DNA of 64,000 nt, from assembly GCF_001653235.2 (NCBI RefSeq), contig NC_035791.1, positions 1,178,001-1,242,000 on the forward strand, given 5' to 3'. The notes beneath the pieces were generated by a model. That model had not been told where the DNA came from. It saw nothing but the letters and a program-made list of their open reading frames with translations, and ran no database searches. Position numbers and translations under genes: made by a program. Each line of letters begins with the position of its first letter. Position 1 is the first letter of the stretch. Positions 34,045 to 43,685 of the stretch are shown piece by piece. This DNA comes from Pochonia chlamydosporia 170 (Eukaryota; Ascomycota; Sordariomycetes; Hypocreales; Clavicipitaceae).

Positions 34045-34578
34045 ATGCGAGCTGCTGCGAAAATTGTCATCGTAATTTCTGTCGCCTCAGCGGCTTCCAT
34101 CTTCGGTCGAGGCGCGACGACAGTCACCAATGCTATCAACCAACAGATTGGTCCACTATTGACCGAGGCCAGTGACGATATAAAAGAATTCCCTGCTAGT
34201 GGCCAAATTGGCGCATTTAATATTAGCCAAGACTTGCTGTCTCTCTCTCAAGCCTTTGACGCAACCACAGTTGACGTCCAGTCCAGCGGCTCATTCTCTG
34301 AAAAAGATGGCTCCACGATTCTAGCTTCTTTCCAAGCACTGGTTCCGACTTTTCTTGGCGCACTATCTACTCTGACATCACAAAAAAAGGCTTGGGCAAC
34401 TACTCTTCCAAATGGACAAGGATTTATTATAGATCACGTTGTGAGGTGGAATGATTCCAGCATTGCCTTTATGAGCTCCGTGAAACAAGCTTTGCCTGAT
34501 ACCCTGGGTCCCTCGGCTGATAGCGCGACAGCCCAATTATCTGGTGCTTTCACCAACTTCTTTGCCTTTTCGATCTAG
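34045..34578 (+). CDS. Hydrophobic surface binding protein A (HsbA) family, copy 2
   Basis: An intronless 177-residue frame with signal peptide MRAAAKIVIVISVASAAS. It shares with copy 1 the spacing and the blocks EFPASGQIGAFNI (compare GFPASGLTGAVTI), TTVDVQSSGSFSEKDG and ILASFQALVPTFLGALSTL. No cysteines are present. The C-terminus is amphipathic. Known role of the family: secreted protein that coats hydrophobic surfaces or the cell wall. Divergence between the copies is large, so the duplication is old. The leader before the ATG includes TTTTTATATTC, a possible TATA sequence. Confidence 0.82.
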   Translation: MRAAAKIVIVISVASAASIFGRGATTVTNAINQQIGPLLTEASDDIKEFPASGQIGAFNISQDLLSLSQAFDATTVDVQSSGSFSEKDGSTILASFQALVPTFLGALSTLTSQKKAWATTLPNGQGFIIDHVVRWNDSSIAFMSSVKQALPDTLGPSADSATAQLSGAFTNFFAFSI

Positions 34579-35551
34579 AAAACTTGGTTGGTAGCTGGAT
34601 GCCCGCGTTGCACGTTGTCCATGATAATCGAGCTACTTGAGTCTAAATTCCCAAAGCAGCGCAAATCGCTCACGATAGGTTTCATGGGAGATGCACAAGT
34701 TGATGCAGATCGTTGGCAGAGGATCGGAATCTTCCTCGGATCCGAAAACCGACAGTCTAACTCGGAATGGGCATTCGTGGTTGTGGCTGATCAGCCTCAT
34801 CCGATGCAACATGACCAGACGGGACTCATTGGGAGGAACATGCAGGGCTCTTCGGCTAAGACGGAATATCTCTGCTGTAGTGAGCCTTGTGATTTCGGCT
34901 TTGGGGTAGCAATTGCGCGATGAGTTTCAGGCGATATCTACTTTCGAGAAGTCTCTCGGTAAATAAGTGATGGATCTTCATCTACGTGTCTATTGGAAGT
35001 CGCCTTGCAAGCCAACGCCTCGTTTATAAGAGCAGCGAGTTTCGATGGGAATCTGGAATGATGACTGGACAAACTGGTCCATTCCAGAACTATTCGGTGG
35101 CGTCTAGCCCGATTTAATCGGACGTCTCAAATTTTGCTGCCCAAAGCGATCTTGGCCGTCGCATGCTTCTCCAAAAGTGTTTTCTTGCGATCATACTAGT
35201 TGACCTATTGACCACGAATGACCTTGCATGGCTAGATTGTCATCAGGGTCGGGTGACGTTTTCCAAATCCGGGCGAAGCTAGGAATCAGCCACCGCTCTA
35301 ATGAAATTCCTCTAATGCTCAATTGGCACCCCTTGGCTATATTCCAAGCTGATTTGGGCCTAACGTAATGCATAATCCAGCCCAAAATGTGATATTGTAC
35401 CATGTATATTGGCAAACTAACGAGCTACTTCCAACAAGCACCTAAGATTATACAGGAGAAGTACAACATAGAGCATGCTCCCGAGCTCAGCAATACTCAT
35501 CTCGCCAATTGATCCTCCTCAGCCCGCCAGGCGAGATCGCACTGGTGGTAT
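34579..35551. other. Intergenic region after HsbA copy 2
   Basis: No supportable gene. The frame at 34588-34923 has no motif and no signal peptide. Confidence 0.4.
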
Positions 35552-36061
35552 TTATAGGGCCGCAATGGCGAAACCGGCCGCGGCAACGGCAGCCATAGCA
35601 AAGTCGGTCTGGCGAGCACCGCCAGTTGATGTGCTGCTTGTAGCTGCAGTACCTCCATTACCGGTCGCAGTCGCAGTCGCGCCTTCTCCTGTTCCTGTTC
35701 CTGTTTGCCCTCCCTTGGTACTCGAGCTGCAGAAGTCACCGATAGAATAGGTAGTAGACAGGCTGAAGCTAAATGTATGGGTCATGCGACAGAGCTGGGA
35801 AGCCTTGGATCCATTTTCTTTCTTCCACGACGATGCTGCAGATTCGTAGCTCGAGAACGCAGACCGGAGACTAGATGGAATGGCAGGCGTTGTGGGATGG
35901 CACGGATCTGCTTGAGTCGCATCGAGTACGACAGAGATGAGCTCAGGAGGCGGCGTTGGAGCTGTGCCGATGAGGGATGCGCACGCAGTCGGATCGGGGG
36001 TCAGGTCTGCGAGGACGGGAGTCAAGGCCATAAAGGCGAGTGAAATGAGGCTTAACTGCAT
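35552..36061 (-). CDS. Secreted, probably GPI-anchored small protein (DUF7735-like)
   Basis: An intronless 169-residue frame. The signal peptide is MQLSLISLAFMALTPVLA. The mature body (about 19-112) has four cysteines, in PTACASLIG, DPCHPTTP, SQLCRMTH and GDFCSSS, and the phrase PSSLRSAFSSYESAASSW. A Gly/Thr/Ser-rich linker, TGTGTGEGATATATGN, leads to a hydrophobic tail, DFAMAAVAAAGFAIAAL. That is the layout of GPI-anchored wall or membrane proteins of filamentous fungi. The family label rests on the architecture and is tentative. It is the third surface-type gene in this 6-kb stretch. Confidence 0.72.
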   Translation of the reverse strand: MQLSLISLAFMALTPVLADLTPDPTACASLIGTAPTPPPELISVVLDATQADPCHPTTPAIPSSLRSAFSSYESAASSWKKENGSKASQLCRMTHTFSFSLSTTYSIGDFCSSSTKGGQTGTGTGEGATATATGNGGTAATSSTSTGGARQTDFAMAAVAAAGFAIAAL

Positions 36062-37175
36062 TGCTGGTGGTGTCGGTGGGAGATGGACTAGTTGATAGGA
36101 AAAGATAGTTGGTAGATGGTCGATGGAACGAGCAACCTTAGCGGCTCATTCAGGGCGAGTTGATGAACTATATAGTATATGCTGCTGATGGCTGTACCGT
36201 AAAGCTGAATACTCTTTGTTCCCATCTGCCTTGACATGTCTCTTATTAGCATGGAGGCAGCCAACGAATGGGGCTAGCTATATCGAGGCACTCGTGGTTT
36301 GGATGCATTGCCTATTTTGGCCTCAGAGAAGGTCCATTGTAAGACCGATTCGGTAACGGCATTACGGAGTGCAGACATCGGTAATAACGTTTCAATGTTA
36401 CCGGTTGACCTCATTGTCCTCCTGCGGCCACCAAGTAGCCTGGCGGAGCAGCTACACGCAGTCAGCCTTACTTCGAGGTGGTCTACCAAAGCATATTCCT
36501 CCCACATCCAGTGTGATTAGAACGCGTAGTCACAGACTCACAACTGAGACAAGGCCAATGCACATCGCCTGTGGTGTGATCCAGCCCTAATGTGAAGTTG
36601 GTCGCTGCTGGTATGGCTGCTGTGAATGCGGGGTTTGGCGGGTTTGTACCACATGGCAAGACGCCAATAACAAGAAGAGTCTTGGTTGTATGGAATATGT
36701 TTGAGTTGCTTTAATGAATTATCCAGGGGGTATACTGTAATTTAGTAGGTTTATATCGGGGCGTTGTGTGGATAACTGGACTTCTCTGTAAGCCGTTGTT
36801 ATTGAGCTTGACAGCCTCGCAGTCAGAGCAGCAAACCTATATGACAGGAATAGTCTGGTATTGCTTTTTCTTCGCCCAAAAGAGACCAAATATTCCAATT
36901 CATGATATTTACGCGGCCAAAAGTACCGGAAAATCTGCCATACCTTGAGGTGGAGAGGCTCGTATTTGTGAAGCAGCCAGCCAATAACAAGACTCACGGT
37001 TGTGGCCGTCCAAATTGGGACGACAAACGTTTGCTCCAATGTCTTCACCGTCTGTCATGCAATATCAGCCGCACCAACACAAAATAAGACCACAGGCATT
37101 CTTTCAACCCGCTCAAATCCTAAATCTTGGCCACCAGTTGACCTCTTGGTCAATCATTACCCAATCTCAGCGGCC
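36062..37175. other. Intergenic region between the GPI-type gene and the 2EXR gene
   Basis: No firm gene. A minus-strand frame at 36719-37048 starts plausibly and contains a consensus donor GTGAGT near 36993, but no partner exon was recognised. Confidence 0.35.
36168..36175 (-). promoter_or_regulatory. Probable TATA box of the GPI-type protein gene
   Basis: CTATATAG, 107 bases before the start codon on the minus strand. Confidence 0.5.
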
Positions 37176-37934
37176 ATGGCCACAGACAACCTGCAGCCAG
37201 CGGTGGAGACGCATGATACCCGGATTCCGACCCATTTCCAGCCATTCCCACTCCTCCCAGCCGAACTCCGGTTGAAGATCTGGCAATCCTCATTTGAGCC
37301 TCGCATCGTCGAAGTCCATGGCCGCAGATCCCACTACGCCGATGACTTCAAGCACGGCAGCCCGCCGAAATGGCAAAGCGGCTGCAACAATCCTGCCGCC
37401 CTGTCCGTCAACTCCGAGTCCAGAGCCGCAGCCCTGAGATACTACTGCATCAAACTTCCCCTGGCGACAGTGGCACCCTGTGAATATGCCGGCGACAGCA
37501 TTGCCGATCCATACCGTGTCTTGTACATCAATCCTACCGTCGATACCGTCGTTGTGCTCGGTGATCTGGACTACTACCGACTGTCGCTTCTTTTGCTGGA
37601 CATCCGCCAACGCGACCCGTCAGGCGACGGTCTGAGGCGTCTAGCCATCAGCGCGAGGTGGACATATCACCAGGGCGCGGGGACTTCGATCCGCGTTCTG
37701 GTGCAGAATATGTTTCCGGAGCTGATTCAGATGATTGTGTACATGTATGACGAGAAGTTGCCGCCGGCGGATTGGGCAAACGGGGTGTGCTCGCTGAGCG
37801 ACTGTAGCGACAAGGAGTACTACAAGCGGTATGCGATGGGGAGGGGACAGGAAATGAGGGACGGGAATAAGTGGATGGTGATTGGGAAGAAAGAGTTGAG
37901 GGTGATGGATCTTGACTTTAGGCGTGGATGGTAG
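37176..37934 (+). CDS. 2EXR-domain protein
   Basis: A 252-residue frame from MATDNLQPAVE. An upstream in-frame start at 37002 would add 58 residues of unlikely composition and is not used. Near the N-terminus it has FPLLPAELRLKIWQSSFEPRI, then NNPAALSVNSESRAAALRYY, the two conserved blocks of the 2EXR domain, a widespread and uncharacterised domain of filamentous ascomycetes. The rest has NPTVDTVVVLGDLDYYRL and a C-terminus rich in charged residues. No signal peptide or membrane segment. Its molecular role is unknown. A GC-rich coding composition sets it apart from the AT-rich flanks. Confidence 0.78.
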   Translation: MATDNLQPAVETHDTRIPTHFQPFPLLPAELRLKIWQSSFEPRIVEVHGRRSHYADDFKHGSPPKWQSGCNNPAALSVNSESRAAALRYYCIKLPLATVAPCEYAGDSIADPYRVLYINPTVDTVVVLGDLDYYRLSLLLLDIRQRDPSGDGLRRLAISARWTYHQGAGTSIRVLVQNMFPELIQMIVYMYDEKLPPADWANGVCSLSDCSDKEYYKRYAMGRGQEMRDGNKWMVIGKKELRVMDLDFRRGW

Positions 37935-38661
37935 CCTGAGAGGGCTGCAGAAATATGGGATTATCGTGCTACTTTCACTGGCGTTGAGGAGCTTGTATTT
38001 TCGGGCATGATGATCATGATGAACGCTATAATACTAACAATGAATATAAAGAACATGACAAATATTTGGTTTTATTCACTGGACGGCTCATCTCATAACA
38101 GCTACATATACAACTAGGAAACAGAAACCACTGCCGGAAAGTCTCGTCCGAGCGACCACTATGCGATTGAGGCTTTTCTTTTGCAACGTTCATTGTACTT
38201 GCATACTAATGTTGAAGCGGTCTGGAAAACTGTAGTCTATGATTTTAGCTCCCTTGTACCATCAATGGCGGATCATTTCTTAGTTCACAGATAGTAGATC
38301 AGGTGTAGGAACTAAGACATCCAATATTTCGGTCTACATGCATTTTGTTGATGGGAACCGAACATGCTCGACGCTCGGGGCGGCCCGACAAAGATCTGCC
38401 TGCTTCACGATTCAAAGCCACCAAAACGTGAGGAAGGTACAGGATGTAATGTCGGAAAGTCGTTGTAGCAAGCTTAAGCAGGCGGAATAGTCCCTTATAG
38501 TCCTACTAGTATTTGGCCATTCGGCAATATAATTTCCAAGGATGGTTCACGCGGACTTGTACAAACGTTTTAAATAACACACAATACCAGTGAAGCGGAC
38601 AGCAAAAGTCCTTCTCGACTCACTTCCGTCCATAATTACCAGTGGGTTTCACTTCCATTCT
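37935..38661. other. Convergent intergenic region
   Basis: AT-rich, no frame of note. It holds the 3' ends of the 2EXR gene and the Ca2+/H+ exchanger gene. Confidence 0.4.
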
Positions 38662-40263
38662 TTATGATGCTTTTTGTAAGTATTCCTGCATGAGACGAAT
38701 AGAGTCCTTCAACAATGCAACATCGATCTCCTGAGAACTTTGTGCGCCGTTAGATATGGCGACATCTGGGTTAGGATAGTACCAGCAGGCAATTGCGACG
38801 ATTGCGTAGATAATCTGCGATCGTTAGCACCCGGACAGTTTCCAAGTTGGAAGCACAAACATACAACGAGCAACGCCCCTTCTAGCCAATTGGACTCTCC
38901 GTCTCGCAGAAAGTTGCCGACGACGAGAATCGAAAGAACCAAGAGGCAAATCATGAATATCTCAAAGTTGAGATCCATGGGCTTGCCAATAGCCCAGGCG
39001 ACAATTACCACCAACGGTCCGTTGAAGAGGGCGGTCTGAATCGACGGTCCTAGACAGTGATAGAGAGCAACATTTATCACGCCATCTGTAAGTGGCAAGG
39101 TTAGAGCTATAATATGCCTTGGAGGTCAGATTTAGCGGTCAGAGTCTCAGCTTACCCCACGCCTCGTCAATTGCAGTCAAATGCTCGGCGGCTTTCTCAA
39201 CAAGAGGGAGAAGGATCAAACCCAGGAATTGGTCGGGAACACCACTTTCCACAACATGCTCAATCTTTTCGACCAGGAATATAAGTAGTGATGTGACAAG
39301 AACGAGTGCGAGAGCAATGGCAAATAAAGCTTCTGTCATGGTAAACTTGGGCTTGGCCAAATCATGATGCCGGTCGGCATCTTGGTGTTCATCTTGTTCG
39401 ATAACCTCGTCGAAAATGGTGTGTTGACTTCGTGCCTGAAACCAGAGATACAGTGCAAAGGCCACGATTAAAGCAATGGAGGTTGCTTGGCTGATTTGCA
39501 GGACATCGGCTTGGAGCTTGGCTTTGGTGAATTTCTCGTGAAGCAAGGCAATTTCGGAAGGGGCATCAACAGTAGAGCCCTTCAAGGCAGAAAAGAATGC
39601 ACTGGGTATAAGCAAGCCAAACGCCGCAACAAGCAAAAGTCCTGTGCCGACTTCAGAAACCACGCTGTGGAACTTCTGGGTTGCCTGACGAAGACCTCCA
39701 AAGAAGAAGCACAGGCCAAGACAGAGAAGCAAATTGGTCAAAATACTGCCCAGAATGGCGGCTTGTATGATGGGTATGAGGTTGCCTTCATCGCCATTCG
39801 TTTCGGGCGAATCAACCGTGTGCTTACAGATGAGAACGATAAAGAGGATAATCTCAATGACGGAACCAAAAGTCGTCTCGATTAGTATGCCCGCCACTTT
39901 TGGCATTTTACGGCTGAACTCTTGGCCCGCAAATCCTAGTAGGTTCGCCGATGGAATGACGGCAATGTATGCCGTTGCAAACTTCCACAGATGCAGACCA
40001 TGGAAGAGCTGCAGCACAAAGGCCACTGGCACCACGGGCCAGAGTAGATTGACCAGCATAGACGCCGTGCATGAGCTCCGCCACAGAACTTTGAGGAAAG
40101 TTGCTGGATGGAATCCATGCCTTCCACTTTCGCCTTCGTTCTCATGATGACTGGTAGCGCCGTTGGAGTGGTGGTGCTGCGCCTCTGATGTTGGAAGAAG
40201 AGCGCTCCTCTCATCAGGAGGGGCCGCGTTGGATGCTCCGTGGGAACGGCCGCCTTGAGACAT
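38662..40263 (-). CDS. Vacuolar Ca2+/H+ exchanger (CAX/VCX1 type)
   Basis: Three exons: 39156-40263, 38865-39085 and 38662-38814, with introns GTAAGC...TACAG (phase 1) and GTATGT...CGCAG (phase 0), giving 493 residues. The start is the Met of MSQGGRSHG, since upstream in-frame codons lack conserved features. A His-rich cytosolic N-terminus is followed by about eleven membrane helices. CAX signatures are clear: IPSANLLGFAGQEFSRKMP, GILIETTFGSVIEIILFI (first alpha-repeat), LGSILTNLLLCLGLCFF, an acidic loop EQDEHQDADRHHD, and LPLVEKAAEHLTAIDEAW continuing across intron 1 as DGVINVALYHCLGPSIQ (second alpha-repeat). Known role: proton-driven Ca2+ (and Mn2+) uptake into the vacuole for calcium homeostasis. 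The second splice join reads EGALLV then IIYAIVAIACWYYP, confirming the model. Confidence 0.92.
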
Positions 40264-40969
40264 GACGTGAATGGGCTTCTTGGACGTGTATGTAGCAGCT
40301 GTTTGTTCAATTGCACTTTCGGGGTTGGGGTTGTTGGTCGTGATGCACAATCTGGTAGCACAAACTGAGGAGGAAGATGGGAGACGGCATGTTGAAGGCC
40401 AAGCCGTTCCACGAGTCTGGACTGTCAATGGAGTCTGGAGTCTGGACATGGCACCAAACAGATGCAAGTGGGGCCTCAGTCCTCAACTCCTCCAACTGCC
40501 GCCTCGAAAGGCGCCAGAGTTTCGGCTCTTGGCAAACGCCAGACATCACAACATTGAACCAATAACCCCGTGCCAACATTTGTCTCTGTCTCACCCAGTA
40601 AGAGCAATGTAAATGTTGATACCCCAGCCCCTAGCAGCTTGGCTCCCTTCAGATACAATGTGGCTTGGCTCACCTCGGTGATCTGACAACAGCCACCATC
40701 AACACAACACCATGATTTCGCCCACCATTGTTTCAGTGCCGATTGTGTTTCCCGTGGGAATTTGCATTAAGTACCATGCACAGGCTTCGGCTGCTGACCA
40801 GTGCTAGCCGTCCAGAAACCATTTGCCCTCTATTTCATCATATCGCTGCGGGTAGGACTCGACGTTCAAAAAGTCGTTGGGCCGGTGGTGTTTAACTGTG
40901 TTGGGGTCGCCTTTTCGCCTCTAAAGCCACCAGGACTCCGTCGACAGTCAACATAGAGGGAGAGGTATA
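40264..40969. other. Promoter side of the exchanger, no gene
   Basis: Only short frames without conserved features. The first part is the exchanger's leader and promoter. Confidence 0.4.
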
Positions 40970-41500
40970 CTCGGTACAGCCATTGCAGGTGCCAAGATTG
41001 AATCACCACGCGGAGACGCACATCTTGCATTGGTGTTCGAGCCTTTGAGGGAACCTCTTTGGCTGTTCAGAAAGCAGATCGCCCGGCACGAGAAAACCAC
41101 CCTCGACATACTGCCACTTTTTAAGACCTACATTCGCACTCTGCTTAAGGGCTTAGATTATATGCACACGCCAGCACACGTAATACACACTGGTCCGTAA
41201 ACAGCGGCGCTCATAAGGAACCTGGCCGACTCTTCCAGACCTAAACCTCGACGACGTTATGATTGCGGTAGAGGACCAGTCAGCTATTGACAATTTCATT
41301 CAAGCCCAAACCACTCCGCTATTTGGCACTGTAGTTTCAAGATGGACAGGTTATCTCGCTTTGTGCAAGGGTATAGTTTTCTGGATATTCTCAAGCCCAG
41401 GTTTATTCGGTCTGGCGGCTGCACGCCCATGCTCGACGCGATAGAACAGTTCAAAGGAACGGGGGTGGATTTTTGGATGGATGCTACTATTAAGGGTAAG
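40970..41500 (+). pseudogene. Broken SRPK-type protein kinase fragment
   Basis: From about 40,990 one frame reads GDAHLALVFEPLREPLWLF and then PLFKTYIRTLLKGLDYMHT with HVIHT. These match the hinge, alpha-E region and catalytic loop lead-in of SR-protein kinases (LVFEPLREPLWLF is characteristic). Removing a 46-bp intron-like piece (41193-41238, GTCCGT...TCCAG) restores HTDLNLDDVMIAVEDQSA, the D-L-x-x-D-N-x-M catalytic loop with Lys to Asn and Asn to Asp changes. After QAQTTPLF the frame breaks. FQDGQVI continues in another frame and stops, and only faint traces follow. The N-lobe with the P-loop is missing and the catalytic loop Lys and Asn are altered. This is therefore a relic, probably not a working kinase. 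Confidence 0.55.
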
Positions 41501-42169
41501 TCATCACAATTGAGCAAGATTATAACCGTGTTTTACATGGTTACAACCGGAGCTGTGTGGAGGTGTCTTATACGCGGTTGTTTTAACGTCTGCTGATACC
41601 TGACACACTTAGCCAGCTTATATGATGGGGGTTCTCTTGAATAACAAAACGAAAGAGCGTCATTCTGATTTTGTTCAGTACCTAGTAAGAATAGATACCT
41701 AGTAAGAATAGATAATGTAACTCTAACTGTAAACTTTACCAACCAGAGTACAATAACAAAAGTGCGTTTACCTAGATTTTCTAGCAACAGCTCTGTTATC
41801 TCTCTTACTAAATCTCCTGGAAGCACAACTTAAAACCATACATCTTAGTTTACTTGAGACTTTAAGCAACATAACAGGTGCATGATGCCTACCTAGGTAT
41901 CTAAGGTGTAGATAAATATTACTTGTCTAGCATAATCGCGCTTAATATTGCGTGACTAACTTGGGTTAAAATTGTCTAGCAGAGGTAATGTATGCCAATA
42001 CTTGCAGGGTACGTACCCCCACTCGCCCGAAGGACCAGTTGACGCGACGCAGCCCCTTTCTACTCCCTTATTCCTATCCCCGGTGTAGATATCCACGGAA
42101 ACTCTCTTGGTGAACCGCAACGTATTGACATAAAGTGCGAGAAGTGCGAAGATGGCTGGCTCGACGGAT
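41501..42169. other. AT-rich non-coding stretch
   Basis: Low GC with many stops in all frames. It contains the 17-bp tandem duplication and nothing else recognisable. Confidence 0.4.
41680..41713. repeat. Perfect 17-bp tandem duplication
   Basis: ACCTAGTAAGAATAGAT occurs twice in a row without mismatch, in AT-rich non-coding DNA downstream of the kinase relic. Confidence 0.9.
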
Positions 42170-42578
42170 TTACCATTTGCACTCGGCATTGCCACCGGCC
42201 CAAACACAATGCCGGTATGAGCCTGGTTCCTTACGACACTAACATCGGCGAAGTTAGCCTGGATATACTTGGCGCCTAGGAGACTCGACGTACTGGTGAC
42301 GACGTAGAGCATTGGATAATCTTGTCCACGCCGTTGTCCTTGAGATGGCAAGTCCCACCGCCATAGTCGGAAGGGATGCACAGCTAGTATTTCGGACGAT
42401 TAGTCAGTGCAGGAAAGGGTGAGCAGAATCACCACGTTATAGTCATTCATAGTCATTGTCATACCCCGGACGGAGCCTCGTTAAGCGGGAAGGGATGTTC
42501 CCTAATCTTTCCCACCTGGCGCTTACGTGCAACCGTGAGAGCCGCCATGGCAACGACAGAAGTGAGAGAGAGTTTCAT
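42170..42578 (-). CDS. Small secreted six-cysteine protein
   Basis: Three phase-0 exons pieced together by eye: 42465-42578, 42294-42383 and 42170-42238, with introns GTATGA...ACTAG (81 bp) and GTACGT...GTTAG (55 bp), giving 90 residues. The signal peptide is MKLSLTSVVAMAALTVA, followed by a basic ARKR that could be a propeptide cleavage site. Exon 2 supplies LCIPSDYGGGTCHLKDNG and IIQCSTSSP, and exon 3 CRKEPGSYRHCVWAGG then NAECKW. All six cysteines of the mature part fall in exons 2 and 3, and the stop follows at once. That regularity supports the model over the single-frame alternative, which has few cysteines and no signal peptide. The type is that of effector-like or antimicrobial secreted peptides. 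The family is not recognised. Confidence 0.65.
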
Positions 42579-43685
42579 CCTGAGGGCTAAGAGACGAGAG
42601 GGCGAGAAAGGTAGAAGGTAATGGCGTAAGTTGCTAGAGTTAAAAGTGCAAATGAGAGTGAAAGGAAGTGCCAGAAGGGGGAAAGGGCCTGATTTCTTAT
42701 TTATATACCAGATTCTGAGGCCTGCGGTCCTGTTTAGATGTCCTGCCGAAGTAGATGTTGTTGCCTATTCTGCGCGTGCCTATTTGATATATGTAGCATC
42801 ATTGTCTATGAACACGGCGCTGAGGCAATTGTCTAGTGTTGCGGGAAATAATGGAGTATGACCTTGATGTTGGTATACATGATGAGGCGCTAGTGTCATC
42901 ACAAGACTCGACGCAGTTGTACTGTAGATGATGTCTAGATCTGCACGTCAGACCTAGTGTGGGCGTGTAGTTGCCATAGCACTGGGTTAATGTTATTGTT
43001 TGTGTGGTTATTAAATGGCGACCTACGGAGTAGAATTAATGATTAATTGGCGGGACTACAGTAACGTGAGGGTATTTAATTCCAAGATGAAGGCCAGATT
43101 GACACAAGTGAGACAATAAATGGAGAGACAGTTGGCCCAGGGTTTACTTGGCAGAGAACGAGTATTAATAGATCAACAACAATGAATTAACCCTGTATGC
43201 GAGATATCGTCTCAATGCAAACATGACATGTGAGTGACTTGGTCCTTCAAAGGTTTAATTGTGGCATACCGGTAACCTTGGACGTCGACGGGATTTGGAG
43301 CTCATTTGATCTTGTGCGATTCCGTGTCCATCTGTGAGAATTGACTTCAACCAGACATTGAATGTTGTAAATCATGTTCAATGTTGCCCGAAAGGGTGAG
43401 GGTTAGGGTTACTGTTCGACCGGCATGAACATTTGAAGGCTGGGGCTGGCTGGGGATGCCTGTGCCTCGATGTCCCGTGCCGCCGGCGACACGCAGCCAG
43501 ACCACATGCAGTTGGCCCCTGACTCCCTGAGCCTGAGTCAGCAATTTGATGCTTCCACGTCCATGTCCACATTGCATCAATTGATGTCGCGTTCAATGTT
43601 GAGGCACGGGGCACCAACCAGAAAATTGAACCATGAACTTGACCCTTTTCTGACTCTCATCCCTCCTCAACCCATCTGTCCTGCC
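42579..43685. other. Intergenic region with a short telomere-like tract
   Basis: No supportable gene. At 43396-43410 the sequence reads GAGGGTTAGGGTTAC, containing two TTAGGG-type units. That is too short to call an interstitial telomere. The open frame running into the next gene from 43470 has no conserved content before the Met at 43686. Confidence 0.4.
42698..42707 (-). promoter_or_regulatory. Probable TATA box of the six-cysteine protein gene
   Basis: TATATAAATA on the minus strand, 120 bases upstream of the start codon. Its position supports the gene model. Confidence 0.5.

Noticed and set aside
36719..37048. Small membrane-protein-like gene on the minus strand
   Set aside because: A consensus donor lies inside the hydrophobic part and no downstream exon was found.
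43396..43410. Interstitial telomere repeat
   Set aside because: Only two TTAGGG units, easily due to chance.
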